Assembly (NCBI GenBank): GCA_050251635.1
Contig: JBFWML010000021.1
Span: 1 to 36,452, forward strand
From: JBFWML01 sp050251635
Lineage (GTDB): Bacteria > Campylobacterota > Campylobacteria > Campylobacterales > SZUA-545
DNA: 36,452 bases
Direction of reading: 5' to 3'
Positions 23,267-31,523 of the stretch are shown one piece after another. A model generated the notes under the pieces. It did no database searches. It was not told the DNA's origin and saw nothing but the letters and a program-made list of their open reading frames with translations. The position numbers and the translations under genes were made by a program. Every line of letters starts with the position of its first letter. Position 1 is the first letter of the stretch.

Positions 23267-24328
23267 ATGACAAACCGCTACCCCACTAAAAAACTCTATG
23301 TCGGCAATGTGCCCGTCGGCGGCGACGCGCCTATTTCCGTGCAGTCCATGACGTATAGCAAAACCGCCGATGTGGCCGCCACAGTGGAGCAGATTAACCG
23401 CCTGCATTTTGCGGGGTGCGATATTGTCCGCGTCAGCGTGCCGGATGAAGAGAGCGCCTTGGCGCTGAGCGAAATTCGTAAACAAACCGCCCTGCCCTTG
23501 GTGGCGGATATTCACTTTAACTACCGTCTGGCGCTCATTGCCGCCGAGACGGTCGATTGCATCCGCATTAACCCCGGCAATATCGGCAACAACGATCGGG
23601 TCAAAGAGGTGGTCAAAGCCTGCCAGGCGCGCAAAATCCCCATTCGCATCGGCGTCAACGCGGGCAGTCTGGAAAAGGCGATCGAAGCTAGGCACGGCCA
23701 CAGCGCCGAAGCGATGGTGCAAAGCGCGCTCTATCACATTAAGCTGCTTGAAGACTTGGATTTTACGGATATTAAGGTCTCCCTCAAAGCCAGCGACGTG
23801 CCGCGCACCGTGGCCGCCTACCGGATGTTGCGGCCGCTGGTGGATTACCCCTTTCATCTGGGCGTGACGGAAGCGGGCACAAGCTTTCACGCGACGGTAA
23901 AGTCTTCGATCGGGATCGGTGCGTTATTGCTGGATGGCATCGGCGATACGTTGCGCGTCTCAATCACCGGCGAACTGGAAGAAGAGATCAAGGTCGGCCG
24001 GGCGATTTTGCAAGACAGCGGCGTGCAAAAGGCGGGGGTGAACATTATCTCCTGCCCCACCTGCGCGAGGCTTGAGAGCGATCTTAAAACCGCCGTGGCC
24101 GAGGTGGAAAAGCGCACCGCGCACATTACCAAACCGCTCAACCTTTCGGTGATGGGCTGCGTGGTCAACGCCATCGGCGAAGCCAAACACGCCGATGTGG
24201 CGATCGCATTCGGCAAAAACAGCGGGCTGATTATGGTCAAGGGCGAAGTGATCGGCAAGTTTGCCGAAGACGAACTGGTCGAACGGTTTATGCAAGAGGT
24301 TCAAAAGGCGGCGCGTGAAGAGCCGTGA
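23267..24328 (+). CDS. ispG: 4-hydroxy-3-methylbut-2-enyl-diphosphate synthase
   Basis: 353 residues. IspG/GcpE of the non-mevalonate isoprenoid pathway, converting MEcPP to HMBPP with a 4Fe-4S cluster. The N-terminal TIM barrel begins with PISVQSMTYSKTADV and holds IRINPGNIG. The C-terminal reductase-like domain carries cluster ligands C263, C266 (ISCPTCARLE), C298 (MGCVVN) and E305 (AIGEAKHAD). This is the short two-domain bacterial form. The ATG follows the stop of the glycosylase-fusion gene with no gap, and TTAGGTGA just upstream can serve as ribosome-binding site. It overlaps the WYL regulator by 14 bases. Confidence 0.96.
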   Translation: MTNRYPTKKLYVGNVPVGGDAPISVQSMTYSKTADVAATVEQINRLHFAGCDIVRVSVPDEESALALSEIRKQTALPLVADIHFNYRLALIAAETVDCIRINPGNIGNNDRVKEVVKACQARKIPIRIGVNAGSLEKAIEARHGHSAEAMVQSALYHIKLLEDLDFTDIKVSLKASDVPRTVAAYRMLRPLVDYPFHLGVTEAGTSFHATVKSSIGIGALLLDGIGDTLRVSITGELEEEIKVGRAILQDSGVQKAGVNIISCPTCARLESDLKTAVAEVEKRTAHITKPLNLSVMGCVVNAIGEAKHADVAIAFGKNSGLIMVKGEVIGKFAEDELVERFMQEVQKAAREEP

Positions 24329-25223
24329 TTACGAAGCGCTGCTTACGCGGCTGCTGGAAATCTTGCGCCGTCTGCACGAAGGGCAACTGCTTTCGGTGGT
24401 GGAGCTGGCCCGCGAATTTGGCGTGAGCGATCGCACAATTCAGCGCGATTTTAACGAGCGGCTCAAACCCTTTGGCTTGGAAAAGGAGGGCCGCCGCTGG
24501 AAGATGAAGCGCGGTTACAGCGCCGATCGGCTCAGCGAATGGGAAGACCGGCTGGTGCTGGAGCTTCTAGGCGCGCTGGCCGAAAACACCGGGCCCGTCT
24601 TTGGCGCGCGGGCCAAACGGCTGCTTTCGCGCGTCAACGACTACGCGCAAAAACCCTTTTTCGCCCCCGCGGCCTTGGAGGATGCGGGAGAGTACCGCCC
24701 CATTATCGACGTGCTCGAACCGCTGATCAAAACCTCCCGCGCCGTGCGGTTTTTTTTGAAGGCGGGCAAACTGACCCAAAGCACCGCCACGTGGCCGCTG
24801 AAGCTGCTTGCTTTGGAGGGGCGCTGGTTTTTGGCGGGGTTGGATGCGGCGACAAAGGTGATCAAATACTACCCCCTTTCACAGATCGCCTCGCCGGTGC
24901 CGATGGTGGATACCTTTAAGCCCGCCAAATCGCTTTTAAAAGCCTTGGAAAACGGCCTGAACACCCACTTCGACCCCACGGCCAAACCCTTTAGCGTTCT
25001 GCTCAAGGCCGACGCCTCGCTGGCCGATCGGCTGCGCCACACGCCCCTTTCGCCCACGCAAAAAATCGTGCGCGAGCACAGGGACGGTTCGCTGGAACTC
25101 ACCCTCAGCGTCACCCACGAAATGGAAATTCTCCCGCTGGCAGGCTATTTTCTGGGAATGTTACAAATTATCTCACCCGCAACACTCGGCGACAAGCTGA
25201 AAGAAAAATTTTCTAAATCGTAA
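24315..25223 (+). CDS. WYL-domain transcriptional regulator
   Basis: 302 residues from the GTG at 24315. An N-terminal winged helix-turn-helix covers about 1-60 (LLSVVELAREFGVSDRTIQRDF, with recognition helix SDRTIQRD). The central WYL domain follows (RAVRFFLKAGK; WPLKLLALEGRWFLAGLDAATK; YYPLSQI). A C-terminal extension resembles WCX. WYL domains bind small ligands or nucleic acids and often control defence or DNA-damage genes. The start lies inside ispG, with AAAGGCGG upstream; longer starts would run further into ispG. Its proximity to the HEPN cassette may be functional, but this type is also a common stand-alone regulator in Campylobacterota. Confidence 0.85.
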   Translation: MKSRDYEALLTRLLEILRRLHEGQLLSVVELAREFGVSDRTIQRDFNERLKPFGLEKEGRRWKMKRGYSADRLSEWEDRLVLELLGALAENTGPVFGARAKRLLSRVNDYAQKPFFAPAALEDAGEYRPIIDVLEPLIKTSRAVRFFLKAGKLTQSTATWPLKLLALEGRWFLAGLDAATKVIKYYPLSQIASPVPMVDTFKPAKSLLKALENGLNTHFDPTAKPFSVLLKADASLADRLRHTPLSPTQKIVREHRDGSLELTLSVTHEMEILPLAGYFLGMLQIISPATLGDKLKEKFSKS

Positions 25224-25234
25224 GTTTTCCCCCC

Positions 25235-25240
25235 TAAAAT
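25235..25240 (+). promoter_or_regulatory. -10 box of the second 7TMR-DISM kinase
   Basis: TAAAAT in CCCCTAAAATAGTC, 28 bases before the GTG start and 11 bases after the WYL-gene stop. Confidence 0.45.
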
Positions 25241-25268
25241 AGTCTCCTAAGCAAAAGGGGAAACCGGA

Positions 25269-27161
25269 GTGAAAGCGCTGTGGGTGGTTTTGCTTCTGGC
25301 CTTTCCCCTGCTGGCCCTCAAGCCGGTTGATGCTTCATTGCCCTACCTCGCGCCCCTCGAAAGCGCCGCCTATCTCAAGGATGCCGCCCGGATTCACACC
25401 TTCGAAACCCTCCAAGCCCTTGAACCCGCCCGGCTGACCCCCACCGACGGCAAAGCCGAAGGGTTTGGTTTTAGCGGCGCGGCCTACTGGTTTCGTTTTG
25501 AGGCGAACAACCCCGCCGCTAAACCGGTTGCGCGGCTGCTCGCCTTTGAGCCGACCTGGCTGGATCACATTGAAGGGCGGGTGATTGGGCCTTCGGGCAC
25601 GGCGCAGAGCTTTCTCGGGGGCGACTGCGAAGCGTGCAATCACCGCGTGTTTGAACACGCCCGCAATGTGTTCGAACTCACCCTGGAGCCGGGGGTTTCA
25701 ACGGTGCTCATCCTTATCAAAACCCGCGATCCCTTCGTGGTGGCCATGGAGCTGTGGGAGGAGCGCGCCTTTTTTAAGGCCGACGGTTTCGAGCGGGGCT
25801 ACATGGGTTTTATGTACGGCGTTCTGCTGGCGATGGCGCTTTATAACCTGTTTCTCTACGGGGCCATCCGCGACCACGCCTACGGTTTTTATGCCCTGTA
25901 TGTGCTCTCCTTTGTGGTGATGAACTTTACCTACAGCGGCTACAGCTTCTTTTACCTCTGGCCCGGCGCGCCGGAGTGGAGCAACTGGGCCCATGCGGTG
26001 TTTATTTACCTTTTTGCGCTGAGCGGCCCGCTTTTTGCGGCGGTCTTTCTGGATACCAAAAACCGCCACCCCAAACTGCACCGTATGGTGCTGGGTTATG
26101 CGGCGGCCGTTGTGGCCACGGCGGTTTTAAGCGCGGCGGCGGGCGGTTACGCGCTCAGCGTCGCCGTCTCGATCGTGCTGGTGGTGATTTTTGCCGGGAT
26201 GATGTTTTTTATGGGCGTGGCCGCATGGACGGGCGGCAACCGGGCGGCGCGCTTTTTTATTCTGGGCACCAGCTCGGGGCTGACCGGCGCGATTGTCACC
26301 GCGCTGACGGTCAGCAGCGTTTTGCCCTTTCATTTCCCGACCTACCGCGCGGCGGACATGGGGATGATTCTCGATGCGCTCTTTTTGTCGATGGCGCTGG
26401 CCGATCGGTACAAAACCCTCAAACACGAAAGCGATCGGCTCAAGGCCAAAGACGCCGCCCAGGAGGCGGTGATGCTCCGGCAGCATCAACAGGCGGCTCT
26501 GGGCAACCTGATCGGCGCCATTGCCCACCAGATGAAACAGCCCCTGTCGGTCATCGCGCTGGCCGTTCAATCGCTGGGCGAAGGGTTTAGGCAGGGCGAT
26601 CTCAAGCGCGGCGAGATCCGGCACGGGGAAGAGACAATCCTAAGAAGCGTCGATTTTATGGCCCGCACGATCGATCAGTTCAGAAACTACTTCCGGCCCG
26701 ACAAAGCCAAAAACCCCTTCGAACTCGGCGGCTTTTTAAAAAACACCCTCGAACTGCTCGGCGATCGGCTCCGCAGCCAACGGATCGAAACCGCGATCGA
26801 CTGCCCGGTGCCCGTTGCGCTCACCACCTACGAAAACGAGCTTCAGCAGGTGATTTTAAATCTGATTTCCAACGCCTGCGACGCGCTGAATGAACACAAG
26901 GCGGCGCAGCCGAAGATTACCCTCGATGTCCGCCGGATAGGCGACTGTGCCGTTATCGGTGTGGAGGATAACGGCGGCGGCATCGCGCCGGAGGCGATGG
27001 ATCGGCTCTTTGAACTCTTTTACACCACCAAGGGCAGCGAGGGAACGGGGATTGGGCTTTACCTCTGCCGCAGCATCGTCACCGAAAGTCTCAAGGGCAG
27101 CATCGCCGTGCGCAACGGCGCGCAGGGGGCGCGCTTTGAGGTGACGCTGCCTTTGGCTTAG
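25269..27161 (+). CDS. 7TMR-DISM sensor histidine kinase (second copy)
   Basis: 630 residues with the same architecture as the kinase at 19784: signal peptide at about 1-17, periplasmic DISM domain 25-165 (GFSGAAYWFRFEANN), seven transmembrane helices at about 177-378, and a coiled coil at 380-412. HisKA has H420 in AIAHQMKQPLSVIAL, and HATPase has N535 (NLISNACDAL), D567 (VEDNGGGI) and EGTGIGLYLCRSI. It has a cysteine pair in the sensor domain (C120, C123) that the first copy lacks. The GTG start has AAGGGGAAACCGGA upstream. No partner regulator is adjacent. It converges on the GGDEF gene with a 4-base overlap. Confidence 0.92.
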   Translation: MKALWVVLLLAFPLLALKPVDASLPYLAPLESAAYLKDAARIHTFETLQALEPARLTPTDGKAEGFGFSGAAYWFRFEANNPAAKPVARLLAFEPTWLDHIEGRVIGPSGTAQSFLGGDCEACNHRVFEHARNVFELTLEPGVSTVLILIKTRDPFVVAMELWEERAFFKADGFERGYMGFMYGVLLAMALYNLFLYGAIRDHAYGFYALYVLSFVVMNFTYSGYSFFYLWPGAPEWSNWAHAVFIYLFALSGPLFAAVFLDTKNRHPKLHRMVLGYAAAVVATAVLSAAAGGYALSVAVSIVLVVIFAGMMFFMGVAAWTGGNRAARFFILGTSSGLTGAIVTALTVSSVLPFHFPTYRAADMGMILDALFLSMALADRYKTLKHESDRLKAKDAAQEAVMLRQHQQAALGNLIGAIAHQMKQPLSVIALAVQSLGEGFRQGDLKRGEIRHGEETILRSVDFMARTIDQFRNYFRPDKAKNPFELGGFLKNTLELLGDRLRSQRIETAIDCPVPVALTTYENELQQVILNLISNACDALNEHKAAQPKITLDVRRIGDCAVIGVEDNGGGIAPEAMDRLFELFYTTKGSEGTGIGLYLCRSIVTESLKGSIAVRNGAQGARFEVTLPLA

Positions 27162-28480
27162 GCCGTCACCACGCGGTTGCGTCCGCCGCGCTTGGCCGCA
27201 TAGAGCGCGTCGTCGCAGCGCTTGAGCCCTTCGTGCAGCCCCTCTTGGGCGCGGTACTCCACCACGCCGAAGCTGCAGGTGACTGCGCCGGCCTCGTCAA
27301 AGGCGCGCTCTTCGACCGCGAGGCGTAACCGCTCGGCGATCGAGGCGGCGGTTTCGATGGAGGCGCGGGGAAGGGCTATCAAAAACTCTTCGCCGCCCCA
27401 GCGGGCAAAGATATCTTCGCGCCGCAGCAGGGCCGCAATACGGTTGGACAGCTCAACCAGCACCGAGTCCCCCGCCGGATGGCCGAAGGTGTCGTTGATG
27501 CGTTTGAAATGATCGATGTCAAACATAATCAGACTGACGGCGACGCCCTCCGCTTGCAGCGCCGCCAGCTCCCGCTCGATCAGTTCGGTCATTTTGTGGC
27601 GGTTGTAGGTTTTGGTGAGGTGATCGTAAAAGGCCTGCGTTTGCAGCAAAACGGTGCGGGTTACATCCTGACACACGCCCGAAAAGCGGTAAACGCGGCC
27701 ATGATCGTCAAGATAGGCGCTGGCATAAAGGCGCAGGGTTTTTTGGTGTTTGTTGTGATCGAGAATACGCAGCTCGATGCTCTCCCCCTCCCCCGCGCCG
27801 CGCAAGGAGCGCAAGAAGGCAAAGAGTTTGCGGCGGTCTTTTTTGAACAGGTGGCGCAGCAGCGTCATGGGATGCACGGCCCGCTCGTAGCCGAAAATCT
27901 CCAAAAGCGCCCTTGAGGCGTCAAACTGCTTGATGGCGCTTTCGTAGTTCCAGTTGCCCATATGGGCGATGCGCTGGGCCTCTTCGAGCAGCATCTTCTG
28001 ACGCTCCAGCTCTTCGTTGTACTCGATCAGCTCCCAGGTGCGCTCCTGAATGCGCAGCTCCAAATCGCGGTTGGCCGCTTCGAGCTGCCGTTTGTTTTCT
28101 TCATAATCGGTGACATCCTCAAAGGAGGCGATCAGTTGCGGCGCATGGGAGGCGAGACTGCGCACCCGCACGCGAAAAACGTGCTCGCGGCCATCTTTGA
28201 GAATGAGCGCCAGCGAAGGTTTGCGGGCCGCCTTGTTGGCAAGCACCACATCTTTCCATTCGCCGTGGCCGCTGGGCAGATAGCCGGCGCGATCGATAAA
28301 AAACTCGCAGATGCAGCGGTGTTTTTGCTGGAAGCTTTCCAGCGAGGCAAAGCCCAAAAACTCCAAAAAGGCGCGGTTGGCAAAACGGATCTGTTCGCCA
28401 TCGGTGAGGATCACGATGGCGCTTTGCAGGTCCATCAACTCCTGAATCAGCCGCTCATCGTTCTGCCCGGTCACATCCAC
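27158..28480 (-). CDS. PAS-domain diguanylate cyclase
   Basis: 440 residues, no transmembrane segment, so cytoplasmic. PAS domain 1 spans about 12-125 and a long coiled coil 127-172. PAS domain 2 spans 175-275 (GNWNYE... SGVCQDVT). The GGDEF domain covers 283-440: FDIDHFKRINDTFGH with metal ligand D321, active site GGEEF (362-366) and an inhibitory I-site RRED (353-356). It should make cyclic di-GMP with product inhibition. The start is a GTG at 28480; another GTG two codons later fits the G-rich ribosome-binding site equally well. It is divergent from recQ. Confidence 0.92.
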   Translation of the reverse strand: MDVTGQNDERLIQELMDLQSAIVILTDGEQIRFANRAFLEFLGFASLESFQQKHRCICEFFIDRAGYLPSGHGEWKDVVLANKAARKPSLALILKDGREHVFRVRVRSLASHAPQLIASFEDVTDYEENKRQLEAANRDLELRIQERTWELIEYNEELERQKMLLEEAQRIAHMGNWNYESAIKQFDASRALLEIFGYERAVHPMTLLRHLFKKDRRKLFAFLRSLRGAGEGESIELRILDHNKHQKTLRLYASAYLDDHGRVYRFSGVCQDVTRTVLLQTQAFYDHLTKTYNRHKMTELIERELAALQAEGVAVSLIMFDIDHFKRINDTFGHPAGDSVLVELSNRIAALLRREDIFARWGGEEFLIALPRASIETAASIAERLRLAVEERAFDEAGAVTCSFGVVEYRAQEGLHEGLKRCDDALYAAKRGGRNRVVTA

Positions 28481-28507
28481 CCCCCGCTTTTGTTAGCGCG
28501 ATTATCC

Positions 28508-28513
28508 TAGAAT
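28508..28513 (+). promoter_or_regulatory. -10 box of recQ
   Basis: TAGAAT, nine bases before the recQ ATG; no Shine-Dalgarno lies between, so the transcript is leaderless or nearly so. Confidence 0.5.
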
Positions 28514-28522
28514 CCGCCTTTA

Positions 28523-30289
28523 ATGACACAGGCTTTAAAACAATTCTTCGGCTACGACTCCTTTCGTCCCTTTCAGCATGAGAGCATTTCGGCCCAGCTT
28601 GAAAAGCGCGATCTGCTGACCATTTTGCCCACCGGCAGCGGCAAGTCGCTGTGCTACCAGCTGCCCGCCGTGATGGGCGAAGGGCTGACGGTGGTGATTT
28701 CGCCATTGATCGCGCTGATTGAAGATCAGGTCGCGGCGCTTAGGGCGGCGGGGCTTGCGGCCGCGGCGATCACGTCGCAAGAAAGCGCGGCAGAACGCGG
28801 CGAAACGATGCGATCGGCGCAAAACGGGCAGATCAAGCTGCTTTATATCTCCCCCGAACGCCTTGCGCTCGAAGAGTTTAGCGCGTGGCTGGGGCAGCAA
28901 AAGCTACGGGGTTTTGTCATTGACGAAGCGCACTGTATCAGCGAATGGGGGCATGATTTCCGCCCCGATTACCGCCGTTTGGGCACGCTGAAAACCCGTT
29001 TTCCCGGCGTGCCGCTGGCCGCCTTTACCGCTACCGCCACGCCCCGCGTGGCCGACGACATCGTACGGACGCTGGGACTTGAAAACCCGGTGCGGCTCAC
29101 CGGTGCGTTTGTGCGCGAAAACCTGACCTTAAACGTGCGGCGCCGAAGCGGCGACGGCGAAGCGCAACTGCTGGCCTTTTTAGACGCCTACGCCCACGAA
29201 AGCGGCATCGTTTACACCTTTACCCGCAAGGAGGCCGAAACGCTGGCGGCGCTGCTGAACAAAAAAGGGATCCGCGCAGGGTGCTACCACGGCGGCATGG
29301 GGGCCGAAGCGCGCAGCCGATCGCAAAAGGCGTTTTTGGACGACGAAACCCGCGTTATCTGCGCCACCGTGGCCTTTGGTATGGGGATCAACAAATCCAA
29401 CGTGCGGTTTGTGGCCCATATGGATTTGCCCAAAAGCGTGGAAAACTATTTTCAGGAAGTGGGGCGCGCCGGACGCGACGGGGTGGCCAGCGAATGCCTT
29501 TTGCTCTACTCCCGCGCCGATGTGGAGCGCAAAAAACGGCTCCTTGACGAAGGCGACGAAACCCAGCGGGCGGTGGGGCTGGAAAATCTGGAAAAGATGT
29601 ACCGTTTCGCCACGGCCACCACCTGCCGCCATGCATGGCTTTCGGAGTACTTCGGCCAGCAACTTGAACACCCTTGCGCCGATCGGTGCGATAACTGCAG
29701 CGCGCCGCGCACCTTAAGCGACGCGAGCCGATCGGCGCAGATGCTGCTCTCTGCCGCCTACCGCACGGGCCAGCGTTTTGGCAAAAACCACCTCATCGAC
29801 GTGCTTCGCGGCGCAAAGGGTCAAAAACTGCTGGACTTGGGCCACGACAAACTAGGCGTTTACGGCATCGGCGCGCATCTGCCCAAAGCGGCGTGGGAAA
29901 ACCTGTACGACAGGCTTTTGGAACTGGAAGCCTTTGAAAAGGACGAATACGGCAGCCTGCGAATCACCCCGATCGGCGCGGCGATTTTGAAGGGCGAACA
30001 AAACGTAACGATCGACGAAACGCTATTGCAAAAAGCCCCCGCCAAAACCGCCATCAAAAAAGAAAAGGGCGGCGAACTCTTCGAACGCTTGCGGGCTAAA
30101 AGGCTCGACCTAGCCAAAGCCGAAAGGATTGCTCCCTTTATGGTCTTTAGCGACGCGACATTATTGGCAATGGAAGCGGCCCGGCCCCAAACGCTTGAAG
30201 AGCTGCTCGCCGTTAGCGGCGTCGGCCCGGCGAAGCTGGAGCGGTACGGGGAGGCGTTTTTGGAAATAATTTGCGGATTTTCAGGCTGA
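28523..30289 (+). CDS. recQ: ATP-dependent DNA helicase RecQ
   Basis: 588 residues. A 3'-5' DNA helicase of recombination and repair. Walker A is TGSGKS (37-42), motif II DEAH (134-137, in FVIDEAHCISEWGHDFR), and motif VI QEVGRAGRDG. The zinc-binding cysteines are in TCRHAW...HPCADRCDNC. The RQC winged helix and a C-terminal HRDC domain (ARPQTLEELLAVSGVGPAKLERYG) complete the full-length bacterial form. The ATG is preceded by a -10 box and no ribosome-binding site. The toxin-antitoxin genes follow in the same direction. Confidence 0.96.
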   Translation: MTQALKQFFGYDSFRPFQHESISAQLEKRDLLTILPTGSGKSLCYQLPAVMGEGLTVVISPLIALIEDQVAALRAAGLAAAAITSQESAAERGETMRSAQNGQIKLLYISPERLALEEFSAWLGQQKLRGFVIDEAHCISEWGHDFRPDYRRLGTLKTRFPGVPLAAFTATATPRVADDIVRTLGLENPVRLTGAFVRENLTLNVRRRSGDGEAQLLAFLDAYAHESGIVYTFTRKEAETLAALLNKKGIRAGCYHGGMGAEARSRSQKAFLDDETRVICATVAFGMGINKSNVRFVAHMDLPKSVENYFQEVGRAGRDGVASECLLLYSRADVERKKRLLDEGDETQRAVGLENLEKMYRFATATTCRHAWLSEYFGQQLEHPCADRCDNCSAPRTLSDASRSAQMLLSAAYRTGQRFGKNHLIDVLRGAKGQKLLDLGHDKLGVYGIGAHLPKAAWENLYDRLLELEAFEKDEYGSLRITPIGAAILKGEQNVTIDETLLQKAPAKTAIKKEKGGELFERLRAKRLDLAKAERIAPFMVFSDATLLAMEAARPQTLEELLAVSGVGPAKLERYGEAFLEIICGFSG

Positions 30290-30301
30290 GAAAATAAACG
30301 C

Positions 30302-30307
30302 TAAAAT
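30302..30307 (+). promoter_or_regulatory. -10 box of the ParE-like toxin-antitoxin pair
   Basis: TAAAAT, 31 bases before the antitoxin GTG. A very strong Shine-Dalgarno AAAGGAGGT lies between them. Confidence 0.4.
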
Positions 30308-30338
30308 CTAGGCTGTTATTACGCAAAGGAGGTCTGCC

Positions 30339-30566
30339 GTGAGCTTGCAAACCATCGAAGAAGAACTGCCCCGGTTAAGCCCCAAAGAGCGCGAAGTGCT
30401 GATCCAAAAACTCCTCTTAAGTCTAGACTCGCCTTCGGAGGAGGAGTTGCGCCAAGAGTGGTTTGCAGAGGCAAAAAACCGTGCGAATGAGTTGGATAAC
30501 GGACTAGCGGCAACCTCCGGCGAAACGGTGCTGCGCAAAGCCCGGGCATTGATTGATGGACTTTGA
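30339..30566 (+). CDS. Addiction-module antitoxin (TIGR02574-like)
   Basis: 75 residues. A short, acidic, helical protein with LSPKEREVLIQKLLLSLD followed by W-x-x-E-A (EWFAEAKNRANELDNG), the pattern of the 'putative addiction module component' family that precedes RelE/ParE toxins. The GTG start is set by AAAGGAGGT seven bases upstream. It overlaps the toxin gene by 11 bases. It should bind and block the toxin and may repress the pair. Confidence 0.85.
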   Translation: MSLQTIEEELPRLSPKEREVLIQKLLLSLDSPSEEELRQEWFAEAKNRANELDNGLAATSGETVLRKARALIDGL

Positions 30567-30849
30567 GTTTCACCCGGCGGCCGAAGATGAATTTTTAGAA
30601 TCGGTCGTTTTTTACGAGTCTAGGGCCAAGGGTTTGGGCAGCGCTTTTACAAACGAATTTGAGACTGCGATCGCTTTAATTTGCGCTAACCCGAAACTAA
30701 GGCCAATCGAATGTGCGCCCGATATCCGCCGGGCTCAAATGCGCCGCTTCCCCTTTGGGCTAATCTATCGGGAGTTGTCAAGGAAAATTCAAATTTTGGC
30801 AGTTGCGCACAATCGGCGAAGACCGCGTTATTGGCTGAAGCGGAGATAA
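30556..30849 (+). CDS. RelE/ParE-superfamily toxin
   Basis: 97 residues. A ParE/RelE fold with FEFHPAAEDEFLESVVFYE, GLGSAFTNEFETAIALI, P-x-x-R-P (NPKLRPI), R-R-x-x...FPFGLIYRE and the C-terminal VAHNRRRPRYWLKRR. The last is typical of ParE toxins, which attack gyrase, more than of RelE ribonucleases, but the two cannot be separated with certainty by eye. I use the ATG at 30556; a TTG one codon earlier is possible. It is translationally coupled to its antitoxin. Confidence 0.87.
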   Translation: MDFEFHPAAEDEFLESVVFYESRAKGLGSAFTNEFETAIALICANPKLRPIECAPDIRRAQMRRFPFGLIYRELSRKIQILAVAHNRRRPRYWLKRR

Positions 30850-30865
30850 TCCACTTAGTGCGTGA

Positions 30866-30909
30866 TTGACTTCGCCACCCAAACGGGTTAGAATGACAAG
30901 ATATTGTCA
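30866..30909 (+). promoter_or_regulatory. Promoter and operator of yefM-yoeB
   Basis: TTGACT (30866-30871), 17-bp spacer, TAGAAT (30889-30894). An inverted repeat TGACAA-GATA-TTGTCA (30894-30909) starts on the last base of the -10 box and covers the expected transcription start, the right place for autorepression by the YefM-YoeB complex. Confidence 0.6.
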
Positions 30910-30922
30910 AAAGGCAGCCACC

Positions 30923-31174
30923 ATGCAAGCGGTTTTATACTCTCAGGCGCGAAACAATCTGCGCGAAATTATCAACAAAGTCTGCGACGATTTTGATGAA
31001 TACATCATCACCACCAAGGATCAAAAATCGGTCGTGATGATCTCCCACGATGAATACAGCGCCATGAAAGAGACGCTCTATCTGCTCTCTTCGCGCAAAA
31101 ACCGCGATCGGCTGCTGGATGCGGTCGATCAGATCGAAAACCTGAAGTTTGAGAAAAAAGAGATTGATCTGTGA
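30923..31174 (+). CDS. yefM: YefM/Phd-family antitoxin
   Basis: 83 residues beginning MQAVLYSQARNNLREIINKV, the DNA-binding N-terminus of YefM. D-x-D-E-Y-I-I-T (DFDEYIITTKD), VVMISHDEYSAMKETLYLLSS and a disordered acidic toxin-wrapping tail follow. The ATG at 30923 is supported by AAAAGG upstream and by homologue length. Longer in-frame starts would lie within the promoter. The stop overlaps the yoeB GTG. Confidence 0.92.
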   Translation: MQAVLYSQARNNLREIINKVCDDFDEYIITTKDQKSVVMISHDEYSAMKETLYLLSSRKNRDRLLDAVDQIENLKFEKKEIDL

Positions 31175-31431
31175 TTATCGGCTTTGCCGATCAAGGTTGG
31201 GAGGACTACCAACACTGGGTCAAAAACGACAAGCAGATTCTCAAGCGGATCAACGCGCTGCTAACGGATATTAAACGCAATCCGCATGACGCGCAGGGGC
31301 TGGGTAAACCCGAAAAACTCAAAGAGAACTTTCACGGCTATTTTTCAAGGCGGATCGACTCAGAACACCGGCTGGTTTATAAAATCATCGGCGATCTGAT
31401 CGTGGTGGCGCAGTGCCGGTTTCATTACTGA
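31171..31431 (+). CDS. yoeB: YoeB/Txe-family mRNA endonuclease toxin
   Basis: 86 residues. A ribosome-dependent mRNA interferase of the RelE fold. Conserved parts are GWEDYQHWVKNDKQILKRIN, PEKLKENFHGYFSRRIDSEH and RLVYKI, with the C-terminal CRFHY holding the catalytic H-Y pair. E-x-L, R-R and H-R-L-V-Y match the active site of E. coli YoeB. GTG start within the antitoxin's last codons, the usual coupling for this pair. Confidence 0.94.
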   Translation: MIIGFADQGWEDYQHWVKNDKQILKRINALLTDIKRNPHDAQGLGKPEKLKENFHGYFSRRIDSEHRLVYKIIGDLIVVAQCRFHY

Positions 31432-31478
31432 CGCGGCAAACTCATTGCCCCAAAAGCCGAAGCCAAGCGCCTATCGGT

Positions 31479-31484
31479 TAGAAT
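31479..31484 (+). promoter_or_regulatory. -10 box of dnaB
   Basis: TAGAAT in GGTTAGAATCGATCC, 39 bases before the GTG start. No -35 at proper spacing. Confidence 0.45.
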
Positions 31485-31523
31485 CGATCCCCTTTTAAAC
31501 CACACTCATAAAGATTTGGCCCC

